A DNA stretch of 64,000 bases. Source: SAR324 cluster bacterium. GTDB taxonomy: Bacteria; SAR324; NAC60-12. The DNA is taken from positions 1-64,000 of the forward strand of contig JANQJU010000034.1 of the NCBI GenBank assembly GCA_028281495.1, given 5' to 3'. The position numbers were made by a program, and so were the translations under genes. The notes under the pieces are model-generated. The model was not told the origin of the DNA, made no database searches, and worked only from the letters and a program-made list of their open reading frames with translations. Below, piece by piece: positions 43,623-52,613 of the stretch. Every line of letters begins with the position of its first letter. The first letter of the stretch is position 1.

Positions 43623-43922
43623 GTCCGTTCCAAGTAATTCCCGGTCGCCTTCCCGATTCACGAGGTTTTTTATCGTTTTTTTGTCTCTACAATGCGGGTT
43701 CTGGGGCACCTCCCAGCGAATACTCGAACCTTCGTTATCGCCCGTTCGGATTTTGTGAAACGATGGTATGAAATTTGTAGAATGTAAGAAAAAGAAGCTT
43801 TCCATGTAATGCCAACCGAAACCGTAATGGTTCGGCAAACCCCGGAGAGGATGCCGATTTTTTCCCAGGGACGGGATATCTCATTTGCATCCTGGTGTTG
43901 AATGTACTTAAAGGAGGGAACC

Positions 43923-44654
43923 ATGTTTAGTTTACTTGCCAAAAAAAACGGAGTGGCGGGGAATTACGTCCACATCACCTCTCGAACCGATTGGGAGCGG
44001 GTGTTGGACAATTTGTTTGTGATCGCCATTCAAGGGTGGCGATGCGGCCTTGCCGTCATCTCCAACACCACCAAAAATGATTCTTCTGACGAACGTGGGT
44101 ATTTGATCAACGGACTCACCTTTCGTATGAATCGGAATATTCCTGACAAGCTGAAGCAGAGCCTTCGGATACGTCGCGAACAGTTCGAGCAAATCTTTGA
44201 ATTGACTGAGGGAAAAGCTCCTGACTTTTCTGACTGTTACCGTGTGAAAAATCTCGGATTTCCCAGAAACACACTCCTCTTTCCAATTTACGGAGCCAAT
44301 GGACAAAAAGCGTTACTCGTCTTTGGAGGGACCTTTTTGAAACGAGAATTGGTAATGCGATTAGGAAAGGTGGATAAAGTGCTGTTAGTTGGCGACAAAA
44401 GCAACACTGTTGGAGCGGATCCGAATCATCGAGGATTCTCGTTCCACAAATCGTCTTCTCCATCGACAAAAAAGGAAGAACAACCCAAAGCTCCTCCCCC
44501 TATTTCTGCCAAACAGGTGGTCCAAACCCCACCCGAAGTAGTGAAAGCACGATTGCTCTATCTGGAAGATTTGCCAAATCGAAGTGTGCAACAGCAGTGT
44601 GAATTGGAGCGACTCGATGCATATGTCAACTATCTTCTGCGCAAGTCTTTTTGA
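43923..44654 (+). CDS. Hypothetical cytoplasmic protein
   Basis: 243 residues from the ATG at 43923, fixed by AAAGGAGGG a few bases upstream. An N-terminal globular part (WERVLDNLFVIAIQGWRCGLAVIS, then LLFPIYGANGQKALLVFGG) has alternating strands and helices that faintly recall a GAF or PilZ-like sensor, but I cannot place it. A Ser/Pro/Lys-rich linker (about 170-195) leads to a short helical C-terminus rich in Glu and Arg. No signal or membrane segment. It precedes the TPR-yhbY pair by 192 bp. Confidence 0.65.
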   Translation: MFSLLAKKNGVAGNYVHITSRTDWERVLDNLFVIAIQGWRCGLAVISNTTKNDSSDERGYLINGLTFRMNRNIPDKLKQSLRIRREQFEQIFELTEGKAPDFSDCYRVKNLGFPRNTLLFPIYGANGQKALLVFGGTFLKRELVMRLGKVDKVLLVGDKSNTVGADPNHRGFSFHKSSSPSTKKEEQPKAPPPISAKQVVQTPPEVVKARLLYLEDLPNRSVQQQCELERLDAYVNYLLRKSF

Positions 44655-44846
44655 TTGGGATTGAATTTGTTCGACCCCACGTCCACCGCATTATAATCTC
44701 TTCTCAAATAGCACTTTCAGACGGTCAAATTGTTGTGTCGGGGAGTGCTTGTCAATCCCTTCTGCTTATGTCAGTTTACAGAATCGTCTTTGATTTCTCC
44801 GAATTTCAGATCGGTGGACTTCCTCGGACTCGATCCAAACTGGATA

Positions 44847-45455
44847 ATGTTTCAGAAGCTTCGAAGTTGGTTTCAAAAAGCAGCAAATCATGAGGCCATT
44901 GCCCAGATGAAACGTGAAGCCAATCTCCGGCTCGAGCAACGAAACTTTGTCGAGGCAAAAGCGACCCTACAAGAAGTTCTTCAATTGGATCCACACGAAG
45001 AAGAATCAGGGATTGCACTTGTGAACGTTTTATTGCGTTTGAAACAACCGGAGGAGGCATATGCGTTGTTTCAAAGCATGCTTGCAGAGTATCCTCAGCA
45101 TGCAGATTTGGTTTTGCTCATTGCAGATGGCTTCCAACAGACTGAGCAATGGGAGAAATTACACCAACTTTTGATAGAGTCCTCTCAACGGTACCCAGAG
45201 CATCAGGATATCCGCTTGGCTCTTGCCAACGAATGGTACGCACAGGGCAAGTTACAAGAGGCAACCAAGGAACTACAATATATCGTGAAACAGGACCCCC
45301 AACATGTCCAAGCGCATTTGGGTTTGGCCTATTGCTATATTGGACAAGGCTTGAAATCTGAAGCCTTAGGCCAGGTAGAAAAAATCAAACCGCTAGCGCC
45401 TCAGCAAGCAGATGCGCTCCTTTCTAAAATTTATGAGAACGTCGAAAATTTTTAG
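44847..45455 (+). CDS. TPR-repeat protein
   Basis: With the ATG at 44847 the protein has 202 residues. After a short helical start (FQKLRSWFQKAANHEAI) there are about four TPR-type helix pairs, for instance ANLRLEQRNFVEAKATLQEVLQLDP and LANEWYAQGKLQEATKELQYIVKQDP. TPRs mediate protein contacts; the partner is unknown. No signal peptide. The start site is weak, and the frame stays open up to 44730. It is followed after 6 bp by yhbY, so they are co-transcribed, hinting at a role around ribosomes or membranes. Confidence 0.75.
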   Translation: MFQKLRSWFQKAANHEAIAQMKREANLRLEQRNFVEAKATLQEVLQLDPHEEESGIALVNVLLRLKQPEEAYALFQSMLAEYPQHADLVLLIADGFQQTEQWEKLHQLLIESSQRYPEHQDIRLALANEWYAQGKLQEATKELQYIVKQDPQHVQAHLGLAYCYIGQGLKSEALGQVEKIKPLAPQQADALLSKIYENVENF

Positions 45456-45461
45456 AGTTGT

Positions 45462-45767
45462 ATGTCCCAGACCAAATTAACCGGAAAACAAAAACGCTAT
45501 CTGCGCGGACTAGCCCATTCCATGAAACCCTTGGTTCAGGTAGGAAAGCTCGGGGTGAGCGAGGCACTTTGCCAACAAGTGGATACCAGCCTAACGGCTC
45601 ATGAGTTGATCAAGGTCAAGCTCTTGGAATCTTACCCCGAAGACGTCCGAACTTGTGCCGAACAGATTTCCATCCAGACGCAGTCTCAAGTGGTGCAAAC
45701 GATTGGCAAGACCATGATCTTGTATCGTGCCCATCCCGAGGAACCCGTCATCATTTTACCCAACTAA
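45462..45767 (+). CDS. yhbY: YhbY/CRM-domain RNA-binding protein
   Basis: 101 residues forming one CRM domain. It opens LTGKQKRYLRGLAHSMKPLVQVGKLGV, and HELIKVKLLES leads to a late IGKTMILYR, matching E. coli YhbY almost along its length. YhbY associates with pre-50S ribosomal particles and helps assembly. It follows the TPR gene after 6 bp. Confidence 0.93.
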   Translation: MSQTKLTGKQKRYLRGLAHSMKPLVQVGKLGVSEALCQQVDTSLTAHELIKVKLLESYPEDVRTCAEQISIQTQSQVVQTIGKTMILYRAHPEEPVIILPN

Positions 45768-45803
45768 ACCATTGTTTCTCTCACTTTCCTTCAAGGCAAA
45801 ATC

Positions 45804-47087
45804 ATGGCACCGAAACATGAAGACGAAGAGTTCAGTATTGACAATGCCTATGGTCTGACACCGGAGCAACAAAACGAGTTACGTCAATTGACTGTGACTT
45901 CAGATGGACCTGGAACGATTCTTAAGGATGTTCAGATAGTTATCGATTGGGTAGGAACTGAAGGTATCGAAACTAGAGGCAAATACGGACTATTTCCCAT
46001 AAAACATATTGCAGATTTGAACGAACGCCTATCCAACTCTCTGAACCTGAACCTGAAACGCCCTCAACAAAAATCGTTTCCCCATATCAATGGATTGTAT
46101 CTTTTGCTTCGGACGGTCGGACTCCTCTACTTGACTCAGAAAAAGAATAAACAGTATTTGATCCTTGATGAAAAGGTCCTGGCTTCCTGGCATTCCTTAA
46201 ATCCAACAGAACAATATTTCACGCTGCTCGAAGCTTGGTTCATCCGAGGAAATGTTGAAACCATCGGGGAACGGGCAAGTCGGTTCTCTCATCCGTTTTC
46301 CATCTATAATGGTCATGTGCATCGGTTTCCGCTGGAGGGTGACTCAGCGAGAGATGGGCAAAGCCAATCTAATCTGATCGAAGCAACCCGAATTGATTTC
46401 TTCCATCTGTCTTTGGCCTTGTTTGAAATGTTTGGCTTCCTTTCCATTAAAACCAATCCTGCACAAAACCGAAGGTGGGATATCCAATCCATCCACCGTT
46501 CTGCATTTGGAGATGCCCTGCTTTTGTTCTTAGATCGCCTGCGAGTGAGCAAAGGTTTTATGTGGGAATACGACTTCGATATCACCGTTTCGTATGGAGA
46601 ATGGCAACCCGCTTTGCAGAACTTTTTTACGGAATGGCAGAACAATATCATCACGGTGCAACCGGAATTCCAGGATGGCGTTTATGTGTATAAAGTCACT
46701 TTAGGCGAGGTGTGGCGACGCATCGCTTTTCCGGCCAAACTGACGCTGGAAGATCTCAGCGACGGCATCTTGGATGTGTTCGATTTCGACAACGACCATC
46801 TCTACCAATTTCGATATCGCACGCGATATGGTTTCATTACGGAAGTCAATTCTCCTGATATGGATGAAGGCCCGTTTACGACCGATGTGGTGTTGGGAGA
46901 AATGGGTTTGGAAATCGGAACCGATTTCATTTACCTGTTTGATTTTGGAGACAATTGGGAGTTTGAGGTAACACTGGAACGCGTTGACCCTCAGGGGCCT
47001 CCGGTAGACAAACCGTTGTTTCTTGAAGGTTTTGGCGAGCCTCCGGAGCAGTATCCTTCTTATGAACCAGAAGGAGAAATGGAATGA
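45804..47087 (+). CDS. pRiA4b ORF-3-like protein with unknown N-terminal region
   Basis: 427 residues. The last 150 or so form a pRiA4b ORF-3 domain (VYKVTLGEVWRRIAFPAKLTLEDL, FDNDHLYQFRY, IYLFDFGDNWEFEVTLE), a beta-grasp-like fold common in plasmid and mobile-element genes but with no known biochemical role. The N-terminal 270 residues are helical and unfamiliar to me, and look like the extended versions seen in some bacteria. AAGG lies eight bases before the ATG. It is convergent with sthA, 24 bp apart. Confidence 0.85.
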   Translation: MAPKHEDEEFSIDNAYGLTPEQQNELRQLTVTSDGPGTILKDVQIVIDWVGTEGIETRGKYGLFPIKHIADLNERLSNSLNLNLKRPQQKSFPHINGLYLLLRTVGLLYLTQKKNKQYLILDEKVLASWHSLNPTEQYFTLLEAWFIRGNVETIGERASRFSHPFSIYNGHVHRFPLEGDSARDGQSQSNLIEATRIDFFHLSLALFEMFGFLSIKTNPAQNRRWDIQSIHRSAFGDALLLFLDRLRVSKGFMWEYDFDITVSYGEWQPALQNFFTEWQNNIITVQPEFQDGVYVYKVTLGEVWRRIAFPAKLTLEDLSDGILDVFDFDNDHLYQFRYRTRYGFITEVNSPDMDEGPFTTDVVLGEMGLEIGTDFIYLFDFGDNWEFEVTLERVDPQGPPVDKPLFLEGFGEPPEQYPSYEPEGEME

Positions 47088-47111
47088 GAATCAAAGGGTG
47101 GCAAGCCGACA

Positions 47112-48659
47112 CTACAAGTCGAAAGTCAAACGATTCAGCCCATTGAACGCTGCCACCCGATACGCTTCGTCTAGGGTGGGATGATTGAACACCGTATTAA
47201 CAAAAAATTTGATCGTTCCATCCAATGACATAACGGTTTGCCCCACATGAATCAATTCTGCTGCCCGCGGTCCAATGATGTGAACTCCTAATAATTTGAG
47301 AGTATTTGGATCAAACAACAACTTCAGAATGCCTTCCTCTTCTCCCATAATGTGGGAACGCGCAATTTCTTTAAAATGGGCGACACCGATCTCGTAAGGC
47401 ATTCCCGCATCCGTCAATTCTTTTTCTGTCTTTCCCACCATGGCTACCGGCGGAATGGTCCAAATTCCAAACGGAAGGTCTTTTGGCATCTTTTCATTCT
47501 GAAATTCGCCAAAAGCATGTAATGCCGCGATTCTCCCTTGCAGCATGGCAGTAGAGGCTAAAGCCGGGAATCCGATCACATCGCCTACAGCGTAAATATG
47601 TTCTGCCGTCGTTTGGTAGTTGTCTCGATTCACTTCAATCAGGCCCCGTGTTCCCAACTTCACTCCAATCCGGTCCAAACCCAATCCACGAGTGTTTGAA
47701 GTGCGGCCTGCGGCAATGAGCACGTGCGAACTGAGCAGCACTTTGCCACTTTTCAAGTACACCTTCACCCGATTGTCTCCACACTTTTCAATCTTGGTCA
47801 CTTCCTCGCCAAAGCGTAGAAGGATCCGCTGATTCCGCATGTAGTGTTTCAATCGATCACAAATCTCATGGTCGAGAAATGACAGAATGTCGTAGTCTTT
47901 GGAGATCAGGTTCACGCGAATTCCCATCCTTGCAAAAATACAGGCATATTCGCACCCGATCACCCCGGCCCCAACAATAGTCAGTTTTTTGGGCAGCTCT
48001 TTCATGTTGAGGATGGTATCGGAATCCAAAATGTTTTCCCCATCGCATTTCACACCTGTTGGTTGATTGGGGCGAGATCCGGTCGCAATCACGTAATGTT
48101 CCGCACGAATGAAAGTAGGATCTTCTCCTTTGATCTCTACTTGCAACACGACTGTGTCTTGATTCAGTGCTTTGGGATCTGCCGCAGCCTCTTCGGCCTC
48201 CGCCGCAGCTTTCTTGGATCGTTTGCGAGTGGGAGCTGGCTTGACTTCAGGTTGAAACTGCTCGATCTCTTGAAGTGGCAATTCAACCTCTCCCAGTTTT
48301 TTGAACTCTGGATCCCCCTGAATCAGTTCGATGTTGGTTTTCCGAATGTTTTGCCGCAATGTGTTTTCTTGTTCATCAATCACTACTTCCTTGCGGTACA
48401 TCAATTCCGTGGCGTTCACATGCCCTCGAAACGAAATATCAATGCCATGCACCCGCTGCCGCAGCAGTCCTAAATGGACCACCGTTTCGCGAAGTGATTT
48501 GGAGGGGATTGTGCCTGTGTGTAAAGAACTGCCTCCGACCCGAGAGAGTTTCTCGATCATAACGACTTTCTTGTGTAGTTTCACTGCTTGCATTGCAGCA
48601 TACTGTCCGGCAGGGCCTGAACCCAAGACAGCAAGATCATAGTGATGAAGTTTGTGCAT
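47112..48659 (-). CDS. sthA: Soluble (Si-specific) pyridine nucleotide transhydrogenase
   Basis: The ATG at 48659 has GGAGAAA eight bases upstream; 515 residues. FAD-binding GSGPAGQYAA opens the protein. The usual redox CxxxxC is replaced by Ser/Thr residues (SSLHTGTIPS), as expected in SthA rather than lipoamide dehydrogenase. The NAD(P) site GAGVIGCEYA and the C-terminal dimer domain (NHPTLDEAYRVAA) are intact. It interconverts NADH and NADPH in the cytoplasm. Compared with E. coli SthA (466 residues) it has roughly 50 extra residues at about 125-180, including a Lys/Arg- then Ala/Glu-rich stretch. Confidence 0.92.
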   Translation of the reverse strand: MHKLHHYDLAVLGSGPAGQYAAMQAVKLHKKVVMIEKLSRVGGSSLHTGTIPSKSLRETVVHLGLLRQRVHGIDISFRGHVNATELMYRKEVVIDEQENTLRQNIRKTNIELIQGDPEFKKLGEVELPLQEIEQFQPEVKPAPTRKRSKKAAAEAEEAAADPKALNQDTVVLQVEIKGEDPTFIRAEHYVIATGSRPNQPTGVKCDGENILDSDTILNMKELPKKLTIVGAGVIGCEYACIFARMGIRVNLISKDYDILSFLDHEICDRLKHYMRNQRILLRFGEEVTKIEKCGDNRVKVYLKSGKVLLSSHVLIAAGRTSNTRGLGLDRIGVKLGTRGLIEVNRDNYQTTAEHIYAVGDVIGFPALASTAMLQGRIAALHAFGEFQNEKMPKDLPFGIWTIPPVAMVGKTEKELTDAGMPYEIGVAHFKEIARSHIMGEEEGILKLLFDPNTLKLLGVHIIGPRAAELIHVGQTVMSLDGTIKFFVNTVFNHPTLDEAYRVAAFNGLNRLTFDL

Positions 48660-48714
48660 AGCGGTTTTCTCCAAAGGTTTCGTGGGATGACGATGAGAAG
48701 ATCAATAAGACGCT

Positions 48715-49941
48715 TTACACGTTTTGCAACAAATGTCCCATTTTCATTTTTTTGGTGAGCAAATAGTCGGCGTTTTCAGGATGCACGTCGGTTTCCAAAG
48801 GAACCCGTTCCACCACTTCCAGATTATGGCCCTGGATGCCGACAATTTTTTTGGGATTGTTGGTCATCAGTCGCATTTTACTCACTCCAAGCCGAGACAG
48901 GATTTGTGCTCCCATTCCGTAGTCGCGGAGGTCACTTCGAAATCCTAGTTTTTGGTTCGCCTCTACCGTGTCGGCCCCATGATCTTGAAGACTGTAGGCT
49001 TTGATTTTATTGATCAAACCGATGCCTCGTCCTTCTTGGGGCAAATACAGGATCACGCCTTTTCCAGCTTCCTCGACTTTCTGCATTGCTGCACACAGCT
49101 GCTTTCCACAATCACAGCGAGCTGAGCCAAACACATCACCGGTAAGACATTGGGAATGCACCCGAACCAACACGGGTTCTCCTTCTTCCCATTCTCCTTT
49201 CACCAAGGCGATGTAGTCTCGATTGTCGAGCACACTTTGATAGGCAATGATGCGAAAATCTCCCACTGTGGTGGGCAAATTCGCAACCGCGACTTCTTTG
49301 ACTAAGGTTTCGTTACGTTTTCGGTATTCGATGAGATCAGCAATGGTGACGAGTTTCAGATCGTGTTGATCGGCAAATTGGCGCAGTTCATCATAACGAG
49401 CCATTGTTCCATCTTCGCTCATGATTTCGCAGATCACCCCGCCGAGTCTCAACCCAGCCAAGCGAGTTAGATCCACAGAACCTTCTGTTTGACCGGCTCG
49501 CACCAACACCCCGCCGTCTTTGGCTCTCAGGGGAAAAACATGGCCAGGACTGCGAATGTCTCTGGCATGGGCATCGGGAGCCATAGCCGCTCGAACCGTG
49601 GTGGCGCGATCCGCCGCTGAAATTCCGGTGGTCACGCCTTCGGCGGCTTCGATACTGATTGTGAAATTCGTGCCAAATTCAGATTCATTGTGCGCAACCA
49701 TCAGAGGCAGACGCAATTGTTCGACGCGTTCAGAATCCAAAGCTAAACAAATCAAGCCACGGCCGTATTTCGCCATGAAATTGATAATCTCTGGGGTGAC
49801 CTTTTCGGCAGCACAAACCAAATCCCCTTCATTTTCTCGATCTTCGTCATCCACCAGGATGATCATCTTTCCATCACGAATGTCATTAATCGCTTCTTCG
49901 ATGCTATCAAACCGGAGTTCTTGAGTCTTATTCGTTTCCAT
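48715..49941 (-). CDS. ribBA: Bifunctional DHBP synthase / GTP cyclohydrolase II
   Basis: 408 residues, a standard RibBA. The N-terminal half has DDEDRENEGDL (metal and substrate site) and RSPGHVFPLRA. The C-terminal half has the zinc ligands C265, C276, C278 in SQCLTGDVFGSARCDCG and LPQEGRGIGL. It makes both precursors of riboflavin, from ribulose 5-phosphate and from GTP. Its ATG shares one base with the stop of the RibD-type gene (TGATG), so translation is coupled. No FMN riboswitch is visible upstream, since the preceding genes abut closely. Confidence 0.95.
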   Translation of the reverse strand: METNKTQELRFDSIEEAINDIRDGKMIILVDDEDRENEGDLVCAAEKVTPEIINFMAKYGRGLICLALDSERVEQLRLPLMVAHNESEFGTNFTISIEAAEGVTTGISAADRATTVRAAMAPDAHARDIRSPGHVFPLRAKDGGVLVRAGQTEGSVDLTRLAGLRLGGVICEIMSEDGTMARYDELRQFADQHDLKLVTIADLIEYRKRNETLVKEVAVANLPTTVGDFRIIAYQSVLDNRDYIALVKGEWEEGEPVLVRVHSQCLTGDVFGSARCDCGKQLCAAMQKVEEAGKGVILYLPQEGRGIGLINKIKAYSLQDHGADTVEANQKLGFRSDLRDYGMGAQILSRLGVSKMRLMTNNPKKIVGIQGHNLEVVERVPLETDVHPENADYLLTKKMKMGHLLQNV

Positions 49942-50615
49942 CAGCTTCCTTCGCTATCTTTGATAAAATCTGCGTTGATCATGAGGTCGTCTCCCACCAT
50001 TTGGATCGAGCCTATTTTCCAACGGGGTGCCTCCGACACTTGTAAACATTCCAGATCGCCACACCAGGACAGGGCGTTTTGCCCTCCAATCAACTTGCCT
50101 GCCAAAAACAGGACCAAGTGATCAGCCCGCCGAGCACGGATGAAACTGGCATGAACCTGGCTACCACCTTCCACTAACAATTGGCCTATATTATACTGAG
50201 CGAGTTGGCTAAGCAACCAATCGATTTGAGGACGAGCCGTTGGGGCTTGTAGCACCGCAACATGAGATTGTTTTAGATGAGTCAATCGCTCCCATTCGCA
50301 ATGTGCCCCTACTACAACTAAGCACAACACCCCGTCAGCATTGAGAAATTCGCAACCCGGCGGGGTCCTTCCCAAAGAATCCAACACGATGCGAATCGGG
50401 GAAATCGCTCCTGGAATCCCTCGTACGTTCAGTCGAGGATTATCCGTCAAGAGGGTGTTGATTCCTACCAAAATGGCATCGTTCTGTGCGCGTAGTCGAT
50501 GTCCTTCAAGTCGAGCTTCTGGCCCCGTGATCCATTTGGAATTTCCCGTTTCAGTAGCAATTTTGCCATCCAACGTTGAGGCCGCTTTGAGAGTGATAAT
50601 CGGTTTATCGTGCAT
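49941..50615 (-). CDS. RibD C-terminal-type reductase without deaminase domain
   Basis: 224 residues from the ATG at 50615 (a TTG at 50627 is possible; neither has a good ribosome-binding site). It matches the RibD_C reductase: KPIITLKAASTLDGKIA, NSKWITGPEAR, DAILVGINTLLTDNPRL, then LLVEGGSQVHASFI. It should reduce the ribosylamino-pyrimidine intermediate with NADPH. The deaminase half normally fused in RibD is absent, so that step must be encoded elsewhere. It overlaps ribBA by one base, supporting a riboflavin role. Confidence 0.85.
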   Translation of the reverse strand: MHDKPIITLKAASTLDGKIATETGNSKWITGPEARLEGHRLRAQNDAILVGINTLLTDNPRLNVRGIPGAISPIRIVLDSLGRTPPGCEFLNADGVLCLVVVGAHCEWERLTHLKQSHVAVLQAPTARPQIDWLLSQLAQYNIGQLLVEGGSQVHASFIRARRADHLVLFLAGKLIGGQNALSWCGDLECLQVSEAPRWKIGSIQMVGDDLMINADFIKDSEGS

Positions 50616-50653
50616 TGGCAGTTGCAAATGAAGTCATTGTTATTTTTTCGATG

Positions 50654-52603
50654 CTACTTATTGCGTTTCTTTTTGTGAGCTTTCTGTTTCGAGCTGCGAC
50701 CATTTTGTGGAGGGACTTCGTTCTGTGGAGGCTGATCTGCTTTCGGCTCCCTCTCTTCCGTCTTACTTTTTCGAAGATATAGGAATCCGCACCCTCCCCA
50801 AAAACCGATCATTCCAATCAAGGAAAGCAACGTCAACCAATTGGCCATCTTTTGACGGGTTGGCATTTCAAACTCGTAAGGTTGGAAGCTGGTGAAGGCC
50901 TGGGCTTTGGATTTCTCTGCCACAGAGAAATGATCGCCTGGAGTGCATTGATTTTCTTCGGGAAACGCATAACACGCAGGATTCTTAATATTGACCACAC
51001 CATTGGATTCCTGATTTGTGAGGCCTGGTCGTAAGTTCTTGAGGGGTAGGTTTTCCAGTCGATAACCAAAAATCGATTCATAGCAGAACAGATAAGATTG
51101 CCCGTTCACAAGTACATTGTTTCGGTCCAAAGGCACCTGAATTTCACCTTTGTCGTTGGTATAAACCACAACTCGATCAATGGCTGGCGACCATTTGCCT
51201 TCTTTGATGACATCACGCACTTGATTGATGGCCTGGTAATCATAGTTTTGCGCATGGTAAAAGCCTCGGTCGGTCCAAAAGTTAATCCCAACCAATATCA
51301 AGATTCCTATCCCCCCAATGGGCATTGCGATTCGTTTCAACAAAGATGTATTTTCGATGGCTAACACCATGAATACAATAAACACCGGAATGTAGATGCA
51401 GAACCAACGCACCAACGAACTGCTACTTTTGATCAACGGCATTTGCTTCAAGAATGAATTCCATGACGGCTGGTAGTAGTTCAGTACTAACGGAACGGCC
51501 AGCATGGCGACCAAGGATACAAGGCAAAACCACTGAATCGAATTCAGCCGTTTCCACCAAGGCATCTGTTTGAAATGAACCCCATGCCAGATGGCGCTGA
51601 CCACCAAGATTGCCAACGGGATAAACGTGATCCCATATTCCATTTCATGCCGGTCCAGCCCCCATTGGATGTTGACCATCGCTTTAGCAACCAATTCATG
51701 AGCAGGCTGGAAAAAAATCGATTGTCCCACCGCCACGACCAAATCCCAAACGTTCTCAAATCCAGGCAGTCGGTATTGATCACGCGGAAAATGTTTGAGG
51801 TATGAAAGGGCGGCTACCAATTGGGCTGCTGAAAGCACTCCTCCCCAAACGCTGGCCAATACGAATTTAACACTCACGAGTTTCCAATTGAATCGAGAGG
51901 GTACTGCCAAGCCAAACAAGCACAACAGCATGACAACTGCCATCATGACCGGCACAATCACGTTCACCATCCCCGCAAAAATCATGTACGCCACTAACAA
52001 ACCGGCTATCACTACATCAAAACCAGCTCGCCACAACCAAATCGATGAGTTGGAGCCTTCGTGCGATGGAGATTTCCCGGGCAAAGATAAAGGACGAGCC
52101 ACCAAAAACGTGAGCATCGGAAGCACCATGAAAGCATGATAGGTCATATGACCGACCATCAAACGATGCACAAAAAATCCATTAAATAGGAAAAGTCCTG
52201 ATGCCAATACAGCGGTCCAACGGGACGCAGCAAAGATCCGACGGCTCAATAGATAAAACCCCCAATACCCCAGTGACGAAAAAATCAACAAGGTACCTTG
52301 AAGCGCCCACACGGGATTCATCAAGAAAGTTAAAAATTGAGGAACCGAATAAAAGGAAGATTGTGGATTGGGAAACTTGGGCACCCCTCCGCAAAACGAG
52401 GGAGTGAACCAGGGAACGGAAAACAATCCGTTGTGATGGAACCAATAATACCCATCCAGCAAATGGGGCATGAACATGCTGTAGTCATGCCCTAAGAGGC
52501 CTTGTTGATTGGGAAAGAACTGGGAAAATATCAGAAAATGAACGGCAACGAGTGCCACCCCCAACAGGGTGGCCATTTTGGAGTTCAAGAGGAAGGATTT
52601 CAT
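50654..52603 (-). CDS. Polytopic membrane protein, GT-C-like
   Basis: 649 residues with about 12 membrane helices, and a charged, Lys-rich C-terminal tail (about 610-649). The first external loop after helix 1 has GHDYSMFMPHLLDGYYWFHHNG, with an acidic residue where GT-C sugar transferases hold their catalytic Asp, and FCGGVPKFPNPQSSFYSVPQF resembles YfhO-type proteins. A role in modifying surface glycans or lipids is plausible but not shown. It lies 10 bp after the kinase-like gene and 26 bp before the RibD-type gene. Confidence 0.7.
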   Translation of the reverse strand: MKSFLLNSKMATLLGVALVAVHFLIFSQFFPNQQGLLGHDYSMFMPHLLDGYYWFHHNGLFSVPWFTPSFCGGVPKFPNPQSSFYSVPQFLTFLMNPVWALQGTLLIFSSLGYWGFYLLSRRIFAASRWTAVLASGLFLFNGFFVHRLMVGHMTYHAFMVLPMLTFLVARPLSLPGKSPSHEGSNSSIWLWRAGFDVVIAGLLVAYMIFAGMVNVIVPVMMAVVMLLCLFGLAVPSRFNWKLVSVKFVLASVWGGVLSAAQLVAALSYLKHFPRDQYRLPGFENVWDLVVAVGQSIFFQPAHELVAKAMVNIQWGLDRHEMEYGITFIPLAILVVSAIWHGVHFKQMPWWKRLNSIQWFCLVSLVAMLAVPLVLNYYQPSWNSFLKQMPLIKSSSSLVRWFCIYIPVFIVFMVLAIENTSLLKRIAMPIGGIGILILVGINFWTDRGFYHAQNYDYQAINQVRDVIKEGKWSPAIDRVVVYTNDKGEIQVPLDRNNVLVNGQSYLFCYESIFGYRLENLPLKNLRPGLTNQESNGVVNIKNPACYAFPEENQCTPGDHFSVAEKSKAQAFTSFQPYEFEMPTRQKMANWLTLLSLIGMIGFWGGCGFLYLRKSKTEEREPKADQPPQNEVPPQNGRSSKQKAHKKKRNK

Positions 52604-52613
52604 TCTGGAAAAT

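Noticed and set aside
43269..43838. 189-codon minus-strand frame opposite the CxxCC hypothetical gene
   Set aside because: No ribosome-binding site and an unlikely composition; the plus-strand frame has the better amino-acid pattern, although that gene is itself only moderately certain.
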